DNA of 9,781 nucleotides. Origin: Caldifarciminota bacterium. Its GTDB lineage: Bacteria; Hydrothermota; E44-bin80. Both the position numbers and the translations under genes were made by a program. The stretch lies in assembly GCA_023127905.1 (NCBI GenBank), contig JAGMEZ010000546.1, forward strand, positions 1 to 9,781. The letters are read 5' to 3'. The notes under the pieces were generated by a model. The model saw nothing but the letters and a program-made list of their open reading frames with translations. It searched no databases and was not told the DNA's origin. This document shows, piece after piece, positions 7,074 through 9,781 of the stretch. Numbering within the stretch: position 1 is the stretch's first letter; each line of letters begins with the position of its first letter.

Positions 7074-9149
7074 TTATTGTTTAATAGATACTGTTACAGT
7101 TTTTTTCTCAGAAACCAAAATGTCTTCAAAAAAAGCCTTGACCTCATCGTAATCATCAACAGGAATTCTTGTTTTATTAATTGACAATTGTTTATTTAAA
7201 ATGAGGTTTTCTCCATCTGTGTGACAGGTGAATGAATAGTTGCCAAAGCTACTTGATTTGGAGAAAGGTTCCAAAAATGTTTTTATTCTTGAATCATCAC
7301 GTAATTTGATTTTAATTATCTCAATGTTGGTTCTACAGTACTCAAAAGATATTGTATGCTCTCTTGTTTCCCTTGTGAATATATCAACCATTCTGTTGTG
7401 GAAAATGTTTGGACTAAAAGAAAGAGAACCATTAATGGTCTGAGCATACTGAGGAATATAGAATGAATAATTTAATATCAACGGTTCGCAAAGGCTGAAT
7501 AGTTCTGAAATTGAATACTCTTTAAGTATTGATCCGTGACATTTATCAGACAGTTCTTGCTCAAACCATTCTCTTTTTTCAGCTTCACTGAGTGGCTGTA
7601 GTAGTGTTCTTGCTCTATTTGCTTCTTGTCCGGTCTTTGTGCATGTTACCGAGCAGATAAGGGTTCCATCCTTTTCAATATCAGCATTACATTCATGAAT
7701 TGTTCGATTTTGATTCGATTTTGATGAAGGGATTGAAATAAGTTTGCTCTCGCTTTCTTTTACAAAGAGTGCATTTGTATTTTCTAAATACCAGGGGATT
7801 TGACTACAGGCTGTGGAGCGCGAAGTAGGCTCCAATAAAATATAATCATCACTTGTTGTGTAATCTTTGTCACCTTTTATTACAACTTCATCGTATTCTT
7901 TCATATCGATAAAATATTCTGCTGGGACTGCAACAATTACATGATTGAATTGTTGAGCAGTAACAAATTGTTTAATTACTTTACCAGAGTTAGCTGTGCG
8001 TGTAAGTACAGGAACTGCATCGATGCCTATTTCTTTTAGCATGGTTATGAGAAGGAAAGCTTTATCTTTACAATCACCATATTTATTATTAAAAACTTCT
8101 GAAGGATTATGAGGTATTGCTCTTCCTCTTTCTATCTCAATTGCGACATAACGAATTTTTGTTTGTATAAAATTGTATAATGCTTCAATTTTTTCTTTGT
8201 CAGTAGTTAAACCACTAATTAGTTCTTGAGTTTTTGATTTGATTGTTTTGTTTGCAGAAATTTTATCTTTCGTTGCACGCCAGTAACCATCGCCTAATAT
8301 ATCCCAGGATTCACCTTCAATTGGTGCTACAAAGCCGAAAATCGATCGAAACTGAGCAAGAGAAAAGTATATTCTGCTGGTTACTTCTGAAGGTGGGAGC
8401 ATAAAAGGTTCACGAGTTATTGCTGGTGCGTTCTTGACCTTAAATATGGCTTTTGTACTGCTTCCAGGATGAGAAATAGTTTTGTCTACCTCAATTTCTT
8501 TCCGTGATGCGACCATATAATTATACTTGAGGTAATTGGGAACATTGAGGGTTATTATGGAAAGGAGGATAGGCTCATTTCTTTGAAATTGCCATGAAGG
8601 TGCAAAGGGAGCTTTGTAGAGAATAGAGTAAGAGTATTCGATTATAGATCCAACTTCTGCCCCAGGCATTGTAAATACCTTTGCTTTAGAATCAGCGTAG
8701 AGTATAAATTCAGGAAAGAGGGATTTTTCATGTATATTTTCAGGATTTAATTCGACAATTGTTCCATCCTTCCGAATAGTACGTCCTTTAATATTGTGAA
8801 TTTCGTTTTCTTCATCAAAACGGATTTCTACATTTGCGTACCTTAAACCTGCCTCGTTTAAAATTTTTACAATCGAATGACGGGTAAAGATGAAATGTTC
8901 GTCAACAGTGAATTCACCTTCATCGAGAAGGTAGATAGCATTTGCTTTTGGATAATCTTGTCGAGCAGGTAAATTTTCAGTATCGATTGGTTCCCACACA
9001 ATCTCTTTGAAATGAATGGTTTTAGTAGGAGAACACTGCAAACTAATGAGAAGAGATAAGGTGAAAAGAATGTAATAAATACTTTTGACTACTTTTGTCT
9101 TTGGAGTATTTGGTTTTGTTAATAAAGAGACACTATGAATATTTTTCAT
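7074..9149 (-). CDS. Exported DUF3857/transglutaminase-like protein
   Basis: The 691-residue protein begins with a basic stretch and a hydrophobic segment (about 23-38) ending at Cys39, so it is exported and possibly a lipoprotein. The -1 residue is Gln, which is unusual for a lipobox, and the n-region of over 20 residues is long. Residues of about 70-260 fit DUF3857 (for example FTRHSIVKILNEAGLRYANV and PGAEVGSIIEYSYS). A transglutaminase-like core follows at about 315-445, with EALYNFIQTKIRYVAIE, Cys360 in KYGDCKDKA and His403 in FNHVIVAV. The third triad position is Glu440 in LLEPTSR, where relatives usually have Asp in a LDPT motif. A C-terminal beta-rich region (about 470-691) follows. 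Such proteins are common in Bacteroidota and other diderms, and their substrates are mostly unknown. The ATG is preceded by GGGGGT at 7 bases, and a good promoter lies upstream. A periplasmic peptidase-like or cross-linking role is possible. Confidence 0.85.
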   Translation of the reverse strand: MKNIHSVSLLTKPNTPKTKVVKSIYYILFTLSLLISLQCSPTKTIHFKEIVWEPIDTENLPARQDYPKANAIYLLDEGEFTVDEHFIFTRHSIVKILNEAGLRYANVEIRFDEENEIHNIKGRTIRKDGTIVELNPENIHEKSLFPEFILYADSKAKVFTMPGAEVGSIIEYSYSILYKAPFAPSWQFQRNEPILLSIITLNVPNYLKYNYMVASRKEIEVDKTISHPGSSTKAIFKVKNAPAITREPFMLPPSEVTSRIYFSLAQFRSIFGFVAPIEGESWDILGDGYWRATKDKISANKTIKSKTQELISGLTTDKEKIEALYNFIQTKIRYVAIEIERGRAIPHNPSEVFNNKYGDCKDKAFLLITMLKEIGIDAVPVLTRTANSGKVIKQFVTAQQFNHVIVAVPAEYFIDMKEYDEVVIKGDKDYTTSDDYILLEPTSRSTACSQIPWYLENTNALFVKESESKLISIPSSKSNQNRTIHECNADIEKDGTLICSVTCTKTGQEANRARTLLQPLSEAEKREWFEQELSDKCHGSILKEYSISELFSLCEPLILNYSFYIPQYAQTINGSLSFSPNIFHNRMVDIFTRETREHTISFEYCRTNIEIIKIKLRDDSRIKTFLEPFSKSSSFGNYSFTCHTDGENLILNKQLSINKTRIPVDDYDEVKAFFEDILVSEKKTVTVSIKQ

Positions 9150-9196
9150 TTTAATACCCCCGATAATTGTTAAAGAACAATATATTTAAAACCAAA

Positions 9197-9304
9197 GATG
9201 ACTATTTAATGATTTTTCAAATTGATATTATAATATAGAAACGCAGAAGTCAAGAATTTTCGAGAAATATTTTACTTTGTGACTTACTTATCTAAATAGT
9301 CATC
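9197..9304. repeat. Perfect 12-bp inverted repeat flanking a promoter
   Basis: GATGACTATTTA (9197-9208) and its exact reverse complement TAAATAGTCATC (9293-9304) bracket 84 bp of non-coding DNA. The predicted promoter of the transglutaminase-like gene lies between the arms. One arm falls just inside the predicted transcript and the other upstream of the -35 box. Centre-to-centre distance is 96 bp, about nine helical turns. The arms could be paired operator sites or the ends of a tiny non-autonomous element. No convincing target-site duplication is visible (only A-rich flanks). The rest of the 199-bp spacer holds no gene. Confidence 0.5.
9227..9253 (-). promoter_or_regulatory. Predicted sigma70-type promoter for the transglutaminase-like gene
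   Basis: On the minus strand TTGACT (9253-9248, 5 of 6 consensus bases) is followed by a 15-bp spacer and a perfect TATAAT (9232-9227). The spacer is two bases shorter than ideal. Transcription would begin near 9220 and give a leader of about 70 bases before the ATG at 9149, which includes the left arm of the 12-bp inverted repeat. Confidence 0.55.
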
Positions 9305-9348
9305 AATAAAACCTTGGAATAGTGACCTAATCTATTTTTTCTATTTTA

Positions 9349-9781
9349 TTACTCAATACCGACAAGTGCTTTGATGTATTGAATTCTTTCGTATGATTCA
9401 GGGTATTCACTCTGCATTTGGCTCATCTTTCCGCGGAATTCATCGATAGATTCAAAACCTTTATTTTTCATCCAGGCTTCCGTCTCTTTTAGTATAGTAT
9501 CAATATGTTTTATTCCATTCAAGTACAATGTAGAACACAGCTGAACTACTGTGGCACCTGCGAGTAATTGTTTGATAACCCCATTACTATCGTGGATTCC
9601 TGTTGAAGCTGCCAGGTCGCAACTTACTCGACCGGCAAGTAAGGCGATCCAGCGTAATGAGAGACCCATATCCTCAGGGGAACTGAAGTTATAACCGGGT
9701 GAAAGTTCAAGTTTTTCAATGTCAATGTTTAGTTGATAAAAACGGTTAAATAGAACAAGGGCAGAAGCACCACTTCTGCTG
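9349..9781 (-). CDS. Dihydroorotate-dehydrogenase-like flavoprotein, C-terminal part
   Basis: The gene enters from the right edge, and only its last 143 or so residues are present. The frame stays open from 9780, so the ATG at 9667-9669 is internal and not the start. The reading SRSGASALVLFNRFYQLNID, then SPEDMGLSLRWIALLAG, CDLAASTGIHDSNGVIKQLL and AGATVVQLCSTLYLNGI matches the C-terminal half of the DHOD-like family (class 1 dihydroorotate dehydrogenase relatives). The Ser-Thr-Gly-Ile and Ala-Gly-Ala-x-x-Val-Gln segments form the FMN phosphate-binding region. The tail ESIDEFRGKMSQ is also characteristic. Members are soluble FMN enzymes of the TIM-barrel type. Whether this one makes orotate or acts on another pyrimidine-like substrate cannot be told, because the N-terminal active-site loop is outside the window. 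No pyr genes adjoin it here. Confidence 0.85.
   Translation of the reverse strand, partial: SRSGASALVLFNRFYQLNIDIEKLELSPGYNFSSPEDMGLSLRWIALLAGRVSCDLAASTGIHDSNGVIKQLLAGATVVQLCSTLYLNGIKHIDTILKETEAWMKNKGFESIDEFRGKMSQMQSEYPESYERIQYIKALVGIE

Noticed and set aside
9349..9669. A complete 106-residue gene starting at the ATG at 9669
   Set aside because: The frame stays open to the window edge, and the upstream residues (ALVLFNRFYQLNID) match the DHOD-like family, so this ATG is internal to a larger gene.

Overview
The window is AT-rich, densely coded bacterial DNA. An LptE-type outer-membrane assembly lipoprotein and a second exported, probably lipid-anchored protein point to a diderm (Gram-negative-type) bacterium. 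The degenerate palindromic spacer repeat, the dihydroorotate-dehydrogenase-like protein and the DUF3857/transglutaminase protein are reminiscent of Bacteroidota/Cloacimonadota/WOR-3-like lineages, but that placement is only a guess. No rRNA, tRNA, CRISPR array, transposase or phage gene is visible.

Layout: the left end (1-1675) reads on the + strand. It holds the tail of an unidentified gene, then a complete YtcJ-like metal-dependent amidohydrolase. Everything else is on the - strand. Read in its own direction, that side starts with a DHOD-like oxidoreductase cut by the right edge (9781-9349). A DUF3857/transglutaminase-like exported protein follows (9149-7074) with a good sigma70-type promoter. 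Next are a small nucleotidyltransferase-fold protein (6939-6169) and a 968-residue protein with two nucleotidyltransferase modules related to GlnE/GlnD (6090-3184). A spacer with a promoter and a degenerate palindromic repeat separates these from lptE (2893-2369) and a Crp/Fnr-like cyclic-nucleotide-binding regulator (2319-1672). The regulator gene runs tail-to-tail into the amidohydrolase gene, sharing 4 bp.

How the genes may work together: lptE and the Crp-like gene are 49 bp apart and probably share the promoter at 3111-3140. The two nucleotidyltransferase-fold genes are 78 bp apart and may be co-transcribed. No glutamine synthetase, PII or amtB gene is present to tie the large protein to nitrogen control, so its target is unknown. 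The remaining genes look like unrelated housekeeping or envelope functions.

The points most worth a second look are: the GlnE-length double nucleotidyltransferase that carries GlnD-like sequence features but no HD or ACT domain; a perfect 12-bp inverted repeat flanking the promoter of the transglutaminase-like gene; and the palindromic repeat in the predicted lptE leader. I see no clear-cut new defence or mobile system here.
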